Assembly: GCA_049700455.1 (NCBI GenBank)
Contig: JBNAVJ010000001.1
Location: forward strand, 124,001-188,000
Direction of reading: 5' to 3'
DNA length: 64,000 bases
DNA from: JBNAVJ01 sp049700455
Lineage (GTDB): Bacteria > Bacteroidota > Ignavibacteria > Tepidaquicellales > Tepidaquicellaceae
Shown here: positions 36,036 through 45,492 of the stretch, piece after piece
Layout: every line of letters starts with the position of its first letter
Numbering within the stretch: position 1 is the stretch's first letter
The notes under the pieces: generated by a model
What the model was told of the DNA's origin: nothing
The model's database searches: none
Seen by the model: the letters and a program-made list of their open reading frames with translations, nothing else
Program-made: the position numbers and the translations under genes

Positions 36036-36855
36036 AAATACCCGTCCATTCTGATTTATCTGTAATATTAATTATTTCAAATTTAAATTCTTTTAAAGAG
36101 TTGACAAAAATATTTTTTTCAGTTCTAAGTATACCAGAAACAAACAATTTACCATTTGGTTTTAATCTTTTCTTTATCAATTCTAAATTATCAATTAATA
36201 TTTCAGTTTCAATATTTCCAAAAATTGCATCAAAATTATTCTTTCTAATATTTGAAATAGTAGCACATCTTACGTGTACAAGTTTACTTACCTTGTTGAT
36301 AGTTATATTTTCCTTTGCATTTTTAATGGCATCAGAATCATTATCAATAGCAATGCCTTTACATGCATAAAGTTTTGCAGCAGCAATTGCAAGAATACCG
36401 GTTCCACAACCAAAGTCCAAAATAAATCTGGTTTTTCTATCAAGATATTTCAAAATCATTTCCAACATCAATTGTGTCGTTTCATTATACCCTGTACCAA
36501 AAGACATCTTAGGATCTATCTGAATATATATTATCCCTTTTTGTTTTGATATATGTTTTTTCTGCCAACTTTGATAGATACAGATTTTATTTTTTATTAT
36601 TAAAGGCTTAAATTTTTTCTTCCATTCAAAGTCCCAGTTTTTGTTGTTAAATTTTCTTATATCGATACCATTAACATCTAATTTAAGAAGTTGGGCAAGT
36701 AAACTATTAAGTTTTTCATCCGATTTTTTAAAATACAAAACAACACTGTTGTTTTCTTCCAGAATCGGGATAGAATTATACTGGTATATAGTATTATAAA
36801 TTTCCTCAAATAGTGTTTGAGAAGCTCTTATTTTGATTCTTAGATAGTCTCTCAT
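36019..36855 (-). CDS. prmA: Ribosomal protein L11 methyltransferase
   Basis: This 278-residue protein has an N-terminal substrate-recognition domain and a class I methyltransferase core with ILDFGCGTGILAIAAAKL near 140. The IAIDNDSDAIKNAKENI segment and FDAIFGNIETEILIDNL near 200 are PrmA-type features. It would methylate lysines and the N-terminus of ribosomal protein L11. The N-terminus is slightly shorter than usual, and MSFGTGYNETTQLML replaces the more common AFGTGxHxTT motif. The assignment is good. It lies between the cupin and folD genes. Confidence 0.88.
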   Translation of the reverse strand: MRDYLRIKIRASQTLFEEIYNTIYQYNSIPILEENNSVVLYFKKSDEKLNSLLAQLLKLDVNGIDIRKFNNKNWDFEWKKKFKPLIIKNKICIYQSWQKKHISKQKGIIYIQIDPKMSFGTGYNETTQLMLEMILKYLDRKTRFILDFGCGTGILAIAAAKLYACKGIAIDNDSDAIKNAKENITINKVSKLVHVRCATISNIRKNNFDAIFGNIETEILIDNLELIKKRLKPNGKLFVSGILRTEKNIFVNSLKEFKFEIINITDKSEWTGIYARKS

Positions 36856-36860
36856 ATCAA

Positions 36861-37739
36861 CTATCTACCTGAATTCTTTGCTGCTTTAATCGTATTTTTC
36901 ATCAGCATTGCAATAGTCATTTTTCCCACCCCACCAGGAACTGGAGTTATCATAGAGCATTTTTGTAAACAATCTTGAAAATCCACATCTCCCACGATTC
37001 TATATCCGTTCTTTGCATCAGGATCCTCAAGTCTGTTGATACCTACATCGATTATAACACAGCCTTCTTTGATGTAACTACTGTTTAAAAAATGTGGTTT
37101 CCCTATTGCAGCAATAAGAATATCCGCTCTTGTAGTAAAACTCCGTAGATCCACAGTTGCACTATGACATAAAGTTACAGTACAGTTATATTTTTTTTGA
37201 ATTAAGAGTGCCAATAGAGGCTTTCCAACAATGCTACTTCGCCCAACAATCACTACATTTTTACCTTTTGTTTCAATTTTATAGCGTTCAATCATCTCAA
37301 CAATGCCATATGGTGTACACGGAATAAAACACTCCAACCCTAACATTAAGCTCCCCATATTATATGGATGAAATCCATCAACATCTTTTCTATAATTAAT
37401 AGCACTTAAAATTTTATATTCATTAATTTGTGATGGTAATGGTAGTTGTACCAAAATTCCATGAATTCTCTGATCCTGATTAAATTTTGAAATTGCATTG
37501 AGCAATTCTGATTCAGAAATATCTTCAGGAAAGATTTCTGTTATAGAAAAAATACCTAATTTATCACAGGTTTTCTTCTTGCTTCGCACATAAACTTCTG
37601 AAGCAGGATTATTGCCAACGAGCAGGAATGCTAAGCCGGGCTGTAAGTCTTTTTCATTTTTCAGATGCTCTACCTCATACTTTAACTCAGATAGAATAAT
37701 ATCAGATAGTTTTGTTCCGTCAATAATTTTATTATTCAT
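36861..37739 (-). CDS. folD: Bifunctional methylenetetrahydrofolate dehydrogenase/cyclohydrolase
   Basis: The 292-residue protein has YVRSKKKTCDKLGI near 51, with the catalytic lysine, and QLPLPSQIN near 98. DVDGFHP near 120, the nucleotide-binding GRSSIVGKPLLALL near 165 and PVPGGVGKMTIAML at the end complete the signature of FolD. It interconverts 5,10-methylene-, methenyl- and 10-formyl-tetrahydrofolate for purine and methionine synthesis. The start is ATG 37739. It lies 5 bases upstream of prmA and 21 bases downstream of a SPOR lipoprotein gene. Confidence 0.95.
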   Translation of the reverse strand: MNNKIIDGTKLSDIILSELKYEVEHLKNEKDLQPGLAFLLVGNNPASEVYVRSKKKTCDKLGIFSITEIFPEDISESELLNAISKFNQDQRIHGILVQLPLPSQINEYKILSAINYRKDVDGFHPYNMGSLMLGLECFIPCTPYGIVEMIERYKIETKGKNVVIVGRSSIVGKPLLALLIQKKYNCTVTLCHSATVDLRSFTTRADILIAAIGKPHFLNSSYIKEGCVIIDVGINRLEDPDAKNGYRIVGDVDFQDCLQKCSMITPVPGGVGKMTIAMLMKNTIKAAKNSGR

Positions 37740-37760
37740 AATATTAGGTAAGTAGTCAAT

Positions 37761-38171
37761 TCATTTCTGAACAGGACCATAATCGTCCCGGATAAATGCA
37801 TCAGAGTAACCACGTTGCTTTACATATTCAAGTAGCTCTTTCGCCTTTTCAACATCATTAAATTCCCCAACTGTAACTCTGAATACTCCTTCTTGGGTTA
37901 ATTTAAAGGTTACCTGCATTTTCAAATGCTCCCTGGCAGAGTTCGCAAAATTCTCTGCGTTTGTTCTATTAACAAAAGCTCCAATTTGAATATAAAGGGG
38001 GGAGATTTTATACTTAGGTACTTTTTGATAAACCGTGTCAGTTTTCAGGACTACTGTTTTCCCGTATGTATCTTCTTCCGAACATTGGTCATCTGCACAA
38101 CAGGAACTAAAGAGTTCCGCAAAAATAATAGTCAGTACTATAAGTAAACTGTAGTGTATTTTCAAAGTCAT
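37761..38171 (-). CDS. SPOR-domain lipoprotein
   Basis: The 136-residue protein has a signal peptide with a lipobox-like cysteine (AELFSSC) near residue 23. A short linker is followed by a SPOR domain near 57-132 (LYIQIGAFVNRTNAENFANSA and VTVGEFNDVEKAKELLEYV). SPOR domains bind denuded peptidoglycan strands at the division septum. It is adjacent to a second protein of the same layout and is probably a paralogue. Likely anchored in the outer membrane. Confidence 0.82.
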   Translation of the reverse strand: MTLKIHYSLLIVLTIIFAELFSSCCADDQCSEEDTYGKTVVLKTDTVYQKVPKYKISPLYIQIGAFVNRTNAENFANSAREHLKMQVTFKLTQEGVFRVTVGEFNDVEKAKELLEYVKQRGYSDAFIRDDYGPVQK

Positions 38172-38199
38172 CTTATCTTCTCCTATAAAAAATGTTTAG

Positions 38200-38598
38200 T
38201 TAATTTACTTTTCTGATGAAAGCTTCTGAAAATCCTTTTCCTTTAATGTAGTTCAGATAATCTTCAGCCTTACTTGCATCTGTAAACGAACCTACGGTTA
38301 CTATATAATAATTGTCAAAATAAGTAATATTTGGAAGAAACCCTAATTTTTCTTTCGCTTTTTTTGCAAATTCATCTGCATTTTCTCTTTTGGAAAACGC
38401 AGCTAACTGCACTACCATTCTCAAATCTAATTTTTCAGTGGTCTTGTGCCGTTGAATAAGCGTATCCATCTTTACATAGACAGTATCTTCAACTACAATA
38501 ACCTCTTCATCAGGGTATTCTCCGGTACAAGCATAAAATATCAGAGAAATAATAAACAAGTTCAACCACAAACAAATCCTAAATTTTATATTTTTCAT
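38200..38598 (-). CDS. SPOR-domain lipoprotein
   Basis: The 132-residue protein has a signal peptide ending in a lipobox-like IFYAC, with the cysteine near 24. A short acidic linker (VVVEDTVYVKMDT) leads into a SPOR domain near 60-130 (VQLAAFSKRENADEFAKKA, VTVGSFTDASKAEDYLNYI). It is the outermost leftward gene of this group and faces deoC across a 180-base gap. Its similarity in layout to the next gene points to a tandem duplication. It probably acts in cell-wall or division functions. Confidence 0.82.
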   Translation of the reverse strand: MKNIKFRICLWLNLFIISLIFYACTGEYPDEEVIVVEDTVYVKMDTLIQRHKTTEKLDLRMVVQLAAFSKRENADEFAKKAKEKLGFLPNITYFDNYYIVTVGSFTDASKAEDYLNYIKGKGFSEAFIRKVN

Positions 38599-38778
38599 AT
38601 TTTTCTACCTTAACTATTAGGAAAATACAAATTTATTATTTTTTAAAAAACAAATAAAACATAGTACCATTCAAATTCACAAGAAGATGGAAGGGTGGAA
38701 GTTTTTATGTTTTTATTTAAATAAACAGTAACTAATTTTTTATTTTATTAAATATTCTTTCAGTGTGAGACTATTCCA
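38599..38778. other. Divergent intergenic region
   Basis: This 180-base, very AT-rich gap separates leftward SPOR lipoprotein and rightward deoC. It should hold promoters for both directions. A TTTTTTAAAAAA palindrome and an ATTTAAAT block are visible, but no promoter element could be assigned with confidence. Confidence 0.4.
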
Positions 38779-39684
38779 ATGAACATAACTAAACTAATAA
38801 AAAAACATAGCACTCGGGTTGACGAAAAACTCATATGGGAACGGATAAACTATCTATTATCAAAAGAACTTGAGTTTGATAGACATCTGATTAGAAAAAT
38901 TGTTTCATTTATTGATTTAACATCCTTAGAAGGTAAAGACACTCCTGCATCAATACTTTCTTTATGCAAGAGAGCTATCCAGCCATTTTCGAATCCAAAT
39001 GAGACTATACACTGTGCAGCGGTATGTGTTTATCCTCTGTTGGTACCAAGTGTCAAAAAATTTCTACAAGACACAAAAGTCAGATTAGCTGCCGTTTCAA
39101 CTGGATTTCCATCAGGTCAATTTCCTTTAAAGACAAAAATAGAGGAAACTCGTTATTGCATTTTTGAAGGGGCAGAAGAAATTGATATGGTAATTTCACG
39201 AGGTAGCTTTTTATCTGGTAAATACCAAGATGTTTATGATGAAATTAAAGAAATTAAAAAAGTTTGCGAAGAGACATCGAAAAAAATTTCTGATCCCTCT
39301 AAAAATGAAAAGAAAATACATTTAAAAGTAATACTTGAGACAGGGGAACTCGAATCTCTTGACAATGTTAGAAAAGCCAGCTACCTTGCTATGTACGCAG
39401 GAGCTGATTTCATCAAGACATCCACAGGCAAATCACAGCCTGCAGCAACACTTCCTGCATATTTAGTTATGCTTGATGCAATTAATGATTATTATTTGGA
39501 GACCAACACTAAAGTTGGCATTAAACCCGCTGGTGGAATCAGGACAACAGATGAAGCTGTAAGATTTTTAACATTAACTTATAATGTATTAGGGACGGGA
39601 TGGATAAACTCAGAATTTTTTCGGATAGGAGCTTCTTCCCTTTTAGATGATTTAATCAAAACCTATAAAGAGTTTAAGTTTTAA
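38779..39684 (+). CDS. deoC: Deoxyribose-phosphate aldolase
   Basis: The 301-residue TIM-barrel aldolase has VSTGFPSGQFPLKTKIEE near 110, with the conserved Asp/Lys region. The catalytic lysines are in KVILETGELES near 188 and FIKTSTGKSQPAAT near 212. It splits 2-deoxyribose 5-phosphate into glyceraldehyde 3-phosphate and acetaldehyde. An N-terminal helical part of about 60 residues makes it longer than the E. coli enzyme, typical of the DeoC2-like group. The following gene encodes an aldehyde-dehydrogenase-fold protein, a natural partner for acetaldehyde removal. Confidence 0.93.
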   Translation: MNITKLIKKHSTRVDEKLIWERINYLLSKELEFDRHLIRKIVSFIDLTSLEGKDTPASILSLCKRAIQPFSNPNETIHCAAVCVYPLLVPSVKKFLQDTKVRLAAVSTGFPSGQFPLKTKIEETRYCIFEGAEEIDMVISRGSFLSGKYQDVYDEIKEIKKVCEETSKKISDPSKNEKKIHLKVILETGELESLDNVRKASYLAMYAGADFIKTSTGKSQPAATLPAYLVMLDAINDYYLETNTKVGIKPAGGIRTTDEAVRFLTLTYNVLGTGWINSEFFRIGASSLLDDLIKTYKEFKF

Positions 39685-39718
39685 ATATTACAAAGAATTT
39701 TAACATTTATTTTATATT

Positions 39719-41029
39719 ATGCTTAAACATAAAAATAATTTTCAGGATATTAAAACTGCTAATATCAAGTCTGAGTATTCCCTTTATATAAACGGGAAAT
39801 TTCACAAAACTAACCGGGCTTACCAAAAGAATTCACCAATCAAGGGGAATTTATTAGCTACAATCCCAATTGCTGCATCTGAAGAAGTACAACAGGCATT
39901 TGATAAAGCAAAATCTGCTCTTCGTAAATGGAGTAAGCTTGAGATAGACTCTAAACTTAAATTAGTTGCAGAGTTTCTAAATGTCTTTTCACAAAAGGCA
40001 ACAGAATTTGCTATTACCCAGACCCTTGAGACAGGGTATATTTTTAGAGACTCTCTTAACTATTCTTTTAAATCATCAGTACAATCATTAAAGAATTACA
40101 TATCCGGAGAGCAATTTACTTATAATAAAATAGAAAGTTCAGTAATAATAATTATTCTACCACATCAGCAACCACTTAAGACAGCCGTTGAAATTCTTAC
40201 TACTGAATTACTAAAAGGTAATACCATTGTAGCATTAGCACCAGAGTTGTCACCAATAACTGTGTATAAGTTAGCTGAAGTTTTCGATTCTGTCGGTTTT
40301 CCAAATGGGGTAATAAACATAATTTCTGGGGATTTATCAACAAGGAGGTTCCTACTCGGATTTTCTGATAAAGTGAGATATATTATTTTTGAGAATACTG
40401 GTAAAGATAAGGAGTATTTGTTTTCTACCTCTCCTTTTGAAAAGTTAAATCTGTATAAGAGAGGAAAGTCCATAAACGTAATTTTTGAGGATGCGTCGCT
40501 GAACGACGCCTGCTACATTTCGTTCTTAATCGCTTACGTCTTAAGACGTGAACTAACTGAAAATTCCAATTTCTTCTTTATACAGGAAAGTATAAAAGAT
40601 TTTGCTATAGCAAAAATCAAACACAACTTTAAACAAATAAAAACCGGGAATCCACTTGATTTTAATGTTGATATTTCCGCATTGCTTAACATTGAAAATA
40701 TTGAAAATATTAAAAATATTCTTTCCCAGGCTCGTAAGAACAATTGTGAAGTGATTTTTTCAGGACTTAAACAGTATCGTAAGGAAAACTTTATTTCTCC
40801 TATTTTAATAGATAACGTAACTTTAAATGATCAAATATTTGAAATACCACACTTTGGACCCATAAGCAGTATCATAACATTCAGGACACCCAAAGAACTT
40901 TTAGAAAAGTTAGGGTACTTACAAGATGTAAACTATCTTTATCTCTGGAGTGATAGTTATAGTAAAATTACGTTTTTGAAAGAGCAGATAAAAGTTAAAG
41001 ACTTATATATAAACACTTACATCAGATAA
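39719..41029 (+). CDS. Aldehyde dehydrogenase-fold protein lacking catalytic residues
   Basis: The 436-residue protein aligns with ALDH over its length: SLYINGKF start, KGNTIVALAPELSPITVYKLAEVFDSVGFPNGVINIISGD near 165-205, and INVIFEDASLNDA near 252. Key sites are changed, however. The Asn/PWNFP loop is LPHQQP (147-152), the GNTVVLKP lysine is missing, and the FTGS signature reads FENT. ELGGK has become YKRGK (246-250), and the catalytic cysteine region near 277-282 has none. It is probably a pseudoenzyme, perhaps a partner or scaffold for DeoC. It ends 2 bases before the convergent ftsK. Confidence 0.85.
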   Translation: MLKHKNNFQDIKTANIKSEYSLYINGKFHKTNRAYQKNSPIKGNLLATIPIAASEEVQQAFDKAKSALRKWSKLEIDSKLKLVAEFLNVFSQKATEFAITQTLETGYIFRDSLNYSFKSSVQSLKNYISGEQFTYNKIESSVIIIILPHQQPLKTAVEILTTELLKGNTIVALAPELSPITVYKLAEVFDSVGFPNGVINIISGDLSTRRFLLGFSDKVRYIIFENTGKDKEYLFSTSPFEKLNLYKRGKSINVIFEDASLNDACYISFLIAYVLRRELTENSNFFFIQESIKDFAIAKIKHNFKQIKTGNPLDFNVDISALLNIENIENIKNILSQARKNNCEVIFSGLKQYRKENFISPILIDNVTLNDQIFEIPHFGPISSIITFRTPKELLEKLGYLQDVNYLYLWSDSYSKITFLKEQIKVKDLYINTYIR

Positions 41030-41031
41030 TG

Positions 41032-43521
41032 CTATAGGTATTTATCAATTTCATCTTCGCTGATTAGGATTTCTCTGCCCTTAGCTCCTTCTTTAGGACC
41101 AACAATTCCAGCAGCTTCCATTTGATCAACAATTCTGGCAGCTCGAGCAAAACCTAACTTCAACCTTCGTTGGAGCGTGGAAGTTGAACATTGTTGCAGT
41201 TTTAGAACCAATCTTACTGCCTCCTCAAAGAGTTCATCTCTTTCACCAGATGGTTCCCCTTTTGAATATTTTTTTTCTACAATTGAAGGTAATAGATACG
41301 GTTTTGAAAACCCTTGTTGAGAAGAAATGTAATCAACTATTCTCTCGCACTCTTCCGTAGATATATAAGCATTTTGAATACGCACAGGTTTTATAGAAGC
41401 AGAGGACAAATATAACATATCACCATTTCTAAGTAATTGGTCGGCACCCCCCATATCCAATATAGTTCTTGAATCAACTTTGGAAGCTACCTGATAGGCA
41501 ATTCTTACAGGGAAATTTGCTTTTATTACGCCGGTAATAACATCTACGGAGGGCCTTTGCGTAGCTACAATCAGATGTATACCTACTGCTCTTGCCATCT
41601 GTGCAATTCTTGCAATAGGTTCTTCAATATCACGTTTAGCTGTAATCATCAAATCTGCCAGTTCATCTATTATCACTACAATGTATGGCATTTTTCTGTG
41701 TCTAATGATATCATTATCTTTCAGTTTTCCTTCAGAATATTTTTGATTATATGCCTCAATGTTTCTAACCCCGGCATTAGCAAGTTTATCATAGCGCTGT
41801 TCCATTTCAAGTTCAACACTTCGCAGGATTGAAACAGCATTTGAAGAACTTGTTACAATACTTTCGTTAATATCAGTTGAAGTAGCTATAAAATGGCGTC
41901 TTAGTTTAGAATAAAGACTAAGTTCAATTTTTTTAGGATCTATTAAAACAAATTTGAGGTCTCCTGGCTGCATTTTATACAGTAGACTTGCTATAATAGT
42001 ATTGATTCCCACACTTTTTCCTGACCCTGTTGCTCCAGCAATTAAAATATGAGGCATTCGGGAAAGATCGTCGATATATATATCTCCATCTATAGTTTTT
42101 CCAAATGCTACTGTCAGCCGCTTCTTACTTTCCTTAAACTTACTCGAACTCAGAATTTCTTTTATCCTTACGATTTGAGCCTTGCTGTTAGGAATTTCAA
42201 CACCTACCGTCCCTTTACCAGGTATAGGAATTATCATCCGAATACCTTTAGCTTTCATTGCAAGGGCAATGTCATCCTGTAATGACTCAATTTTTGATAG
42301 CTTAACATCAGGTGCTGGAATTAATTCATACAATGTAACAACTGGACCTGGAGTAGCAACAACTTTCTCTATCTCAATACCAAATTTCAGTAATTTCTCC
42401 TGAAGTAAGCGACCATTGTGATTAAGTTCTTCGTCAGGAATAACTTCTGATTCTTCTTTTGTTGGATCATCAAGTAAATCAAGAGTTGGAAGCTTATAAT
42501 TAGTTAACTGTTCCTCAATAAAATCATCTTCTTCTTTGGAACCAAGTCCTGATATTTCATTATCATTTTCAGGATTAATTTCTATTTCTGTTGGCTTACT
42601 TTTAGGGGATGTGCCTACGGTAACCGGTTTTTTTAGTGTCGCTGAGACTTTTTCATCTTCCTGTTTTATTTCAGATGGTGCTACTGGACGATTTATTTCT
42701 GTTTCCTTAATTAATTCTTTTAATTTTTGTTCATCAGAATATTTTATTTCTTTTATTTTCTGCCGCTCCTTTTCAAGTAATTCTCTTAGCTCAGAACTTT
42801 TTTCAACTTTTTCAGTTTCCTTTTGTTCTATTACTTCTTTTTCCCTATGTAACCGCTCTTTAAGTTTTCCCCACAAAGTAGTAATTCGGTGTAAAGTTTT
42901 AACAATGTTGCTATCAAACAGAAATATCAAACATACAATAATGCTTATAATTAACACCACAGAACTACCGACTCCTCCAATTAAGTGGTATAGAAGATTC
43001 GCCATAAAATCTCCAACTGTACCACTAAGGTTTGGACTAATGATGTTTCTGCCAAAAAACAAACTTAGTAACCCTGTATAAGATGCCCCTAATAACATTA
43101 GCAATAATGCATACAAACTAAAATTGATAGGTTTATAGAAGGAGTTGTTTCTTAATAAAGTATATCCTATAACAACCAGAATAACAGATATTATTAAAGA
43201 AAAATATCCAAATGCTCCTTTTATTAAAAAGTCCGATAATACCGCTCCTGCAATCCCAAGCCAATTCTGTACATCTTGTTTATAAACGTCGCTTCGGAAA
43301 AGTTGAACCCATTTTATATTTTTTACAATTGTCTGGTCAGTATCAGAATATGATACAATCGAAAATAAAGTAAGTAGACCTACAAGTATTAAAAGCAATC
43401 CTATCAACTGTTTTTTAAATTGATATGGAATCTTGTAGTCTTCTCCGTGTGAATGAGGATTGTTCCTATCCTGCTTTATACTTGATTTGCTGGTAATTCG
43501 TTTTCTTACTTTCTCTTTCAC
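41032..43521 (-). CDS. ftsK: DNA translocase FtsK
   Basis: This 829-residue protein has four membrane helices within the first 200 residues and a charged linker with Glu/Lys repeats. The motor domain has Walker A GATGSGKSVG near 495 and Walker B VVIIDELADLM near 625. A C-terminal winged-helix gamma domain runs from about 765 onward. It pumps DNA and coordinates chromosome segregation with division. It is convergent with the ALDH-fold gene, with 2 bases between stops, and is 10 bases downstream of comB. Confidence 0.95.
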   Translation of the reverse strand: MKEKVRKRITSKSSIKQDRNNPHSHGEDYKIPYQFKKQLIGLLLILVGLLTLFSIVSYSDTDQTIVKNIKWVQLFRSDVYKQDVQNWLGIAGAVLSDFLIKGAFGYFSLIISVILVVIGYTLLRNNSFYKPINFSLYALLLMLLGASYTGLLSLFFGRNIISPNLSGTVGDFMANLLYHLIGGVGSSVVLIISIIVCLIFLFDSNIVKTLHRITTLWGKLKERLHREKEVIEQKETEKVEKSSELRELLEKERQKIKEIKYSDEQKLKELIKETEINRPVAPSEIKQEDEKVSATLKKPVTVGTSPKSKPTEIEINPENDNEISGLGSKEEDDFIEEQLTNYKLPTLDLLDDPTKEESEVIPDEELNHNGRLLQEKLLKFGIEIEKVVATPGPVVTLYELIPAPDVKLSKIESLQDDIALAMKAKGIRMIIPIPGKGTVGVEIPNSKAQIVRIKEILSSSKFKESKKRLTVAFGKTIDGDIYIDDLSRMPHILIAGATGSGKSVGINTIIASLLYKMQPGDLKFVLIDPKKIELSLYSKLRRHFIATSTDINESIVTSSSNAVSILRSVELEMEQRYDKLANAGVRNIEAYNQKYSEGKLKDNDIIRHRKMPYIVVIIDELADLMITAKRDIEEPIARIAQMARAVGIHLIVATQRPSVDVITGVIKANFPVRIAYQVASKVDSRTILDMGGADQLLRNGDMLYLSSASIKPVRIQNAYISTEECERIVDYISSQQGFSKPYLLPSIVEKKYSKGEPSGERDELFEEAVRLVLKLQQCSTSTLQRRLKLGFARAARIVDQMEAAGIVGPKEGAKGREILISEDEIDKYL

Positions 43522-43531
43522 AACTTACTTT

Positions 43532-44338
43532 TCAGATTTTGTCTTTTAGATTTATTTTTTTCATTTTCTTCTTTGCAGCTAACTCAGTATCAATTTGTCC
43601 TTTCAACTTAATTGAACCTTTATAAAAAATTGGAATTTCCTTATAAACATTAAGTCTCGAACAATAATCAATGTCTGTTACAAATCCGCACTCTATTAAA
43701 TATCGTCCATGCTCTACGGATTGTAGCAGATCAAAAACTTTTCTCTCTGATAGCATCTTATTATCATATACAGTTGCCTCTGCAAGTAACATACAAGCAA
43801 GTTCGGGATCATTAATGCAGTATTCTTTTTGCTTTAGAATACTTTTTATAATAACTCCTATCAGCACAGCATCTTCAAGGCAAAAATTATTAAGTTTACC
43901 GGAAGCAACAAATGTTACATCTTCGTTTAAATTCAATATATATTCAACTATTGCATCAATATTATTAAAGCTTGCCAGAGCACAACTTTTAGCCAATTTA
44001 GCTTTAGTTATAGCAACTGTACCATTGCTTGTAGTACAGATTAATGATTTGTTCTTGATTTTTTCCTCACCAAAGTCAAAGGGGGAATTTCCAAGATGGA
44101 ATCCTTCTATTAATTTCCCATTTTTTTCACCACAGAGTAAGGAATTCCCAGAACCTTTTGCAATCTTCACTGCTTGAGTTACAGAATCTGTAGGGACAAC
44201 TTCTTTTGCTCCTCTGACAAGTGCCGTAAGTATTGAGGTTGTAGACCTCAATACATCAACAATAATAACATTTTTGTCCTTCAGGACAAGTTCATCTTTA
44301 ATTAAAGAATGTATTATATATACTTCTGCAGATATCAT
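43532..44338 (-). CDS. comB: ComB family phosphosulfolactate phosphatase-like protein
   Basis: The 268-residue protein has VIIVDVLRSTTSILTAL near 24, CGEKNGKLIEGFHLGNSP near 70 and CTTSNGTVAI near 100. These are hallmarks of the ComB family. The Methanocaldococcus protein acts in coenzyme M synthesis. In bacteria the physiological substrate is generally unclear. Active-site Asp, Arg and Asn residues appear present. It is 10 bases upstream of ftsK and downstream of gcvT with a 59-base gap. Confidence 0.88.
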   Translation of the reverse strand: MISAEVYIIHSLIKDELVLKDKNVIIVDVLRSTTSILTALVRGAKEVVPTDSVTQAVKIAKGSGNSLLCGEKNGKLIEGFHLGNSPFDFGEEKIKNKSLICTTSNGTVAITKAKLAKSCALASFNNIDAIVEYILNLNEDVTFVASGKLNNFCLEDAVLIGVIIKSILKQKEYCINDPELACMLLAEATVYDNKMLSERKVFDLLQSVEHGRYLIECGFVTDIDYCSRLNVYKEIPIFYKGSIKLKGQIDTELAAKKKMKKINLKDKI

Positions 44339-44397
44339 AAAAATAAACGAGAGGATATTTTTTTCCTCTCTGATTTAATTAATATTTTAATTTATTA

Positions 44398-45480
44398 CTA
44401 TGATAAAAAAGGTGTCTTTACAATTGTTGCTCTTATCCTTTTACCTCGTACATCAATATCAATTTCATTACCTATTTTAGCAAACTTATTATCTAATAAT
44501 GCCAGTCCTATGTTCTTACCAAGCACTGGAGACGGAGCTCCACTGGTAACTTTTCCAATCAAAGTTTCTTCAAAATATACAGGATAATTATGACGTGCAA
44601 TAACTCTGTCATTGACAATGAAACCAACAAGTTTCCTTTTTATTCCTTTTTCTTTTTCAACAAGAATTGCTGTTTTTCCAATAAAATTGCCTTTATCAAG
44701 TTTTGTAATCCATCCGAGTCCTGCTTCAAGAGGATTTACCGTTTCATCCATATCGTTTCCGTAAAGCCTGAAGGCATATTCAAGTCTAAGAGTATCTCTT
44801 GCACCCAACCCAACTGGCTTAATATTAAACTCCGCACCAGCTTCAAATATTGCATTCCACAGTTCTTCAGACTTAGCAATATCAGAGCTACTATATACTT
44901 CAAAACAAATTTTTTCACCAGTGTAGCCGGTATGTGAAATGAGTACATCCTGGTTTCTCAGTTTACCACGAACAAAATGGTAATATTCAACTTTTGAAAG
45001 ATCCACATCAGTTAGTTTTTGTAAAGTATTTAAAGAATTTCGCCCCTGAACTGCCAGAAGAGAAAAATCATCGGTTTTATTTATTATCTGGACATCTCCA
45101 AAAGCATTTTTCTTCATCCATTCTATATCTTTTTCTATATTAGCAGCATTTATCACAAGCATAAAATAACTCCCGCAATGATACACTAATAAATCATCAA
45201 CTATACCTCCATTATCATAGCACATAGCAGAATATTGAACTCTTCCCTCATATAATTGACTAACATCATTGGTAGTAATTTTTTGAACAAAGGCAAATGC
45301 ATCAGTCCCATGGATTTCTACTTCACCCATATGGGAGACATCAAAAACTCCCACTGAATTTCTTACCGCTAAATGTTCCGAAATAATACTTTCATACTGA
45401 ATTGGCATTTCGTATCCAGCAAATTCTACTAACTTTGCACCTAATTTTCTATGTATATTATTAAAAGGGGTCTTTTTCAT
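44398..45480 (-). CDS. gcvT: Aminomethyltransferase, glycine cleavage T-protein
   Basis: ATG 45480 was chosen over a TTG two codons upstream because it gives the family-typical start MKKTPFNNIHRKLG. The 360-residue protein has SHMGEVEIHG near 48, YDNGGIVDDLLVYH near 88, SHTGYTGEKICFEVY near 180 and GLGARDTLRLEYAFRLYGND near 227, all typical of GcvT. It takes the aminomethyl group from lipoyl H-protein to tetrahydrofolate. The other cleavage genes are not in this window. Confidence 0.93.
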   Translation of the reverse strand: MKKTPFNNIHRKLGAKLVEFAGYEMPIQYESIISEHLAVRNSVGVFDVSHMGEVEIHGTDAFAFVQKITTNDVSQLYEGRVQYSAMCYDNGGIVDDLLVYHCGSYFMLVINAANIEKDIEWMKKNAFGDVQIINKTDDFSLLAVQGRNSLNTLQKLTDVDLSKVEYYHFVRGKLRNQDVLISHTGYTGEKICFEVYSSSDIAKSEELWNAIFEAGAEFNIKPVGLGARDTLRLEYAFRLYGNDMDETVNPLEAGLGWITKLDKGNFIGKTAILVEKEKGIKRKLVGFIVNDRVIARHNYPVYFEETLIGKVTSGAPSPVLGKNIGLALLDNKFAKIGNEIDIDVRGKRIRATIVKTPFLS

Positions 45481-45492
45481 AATCAATACCTT

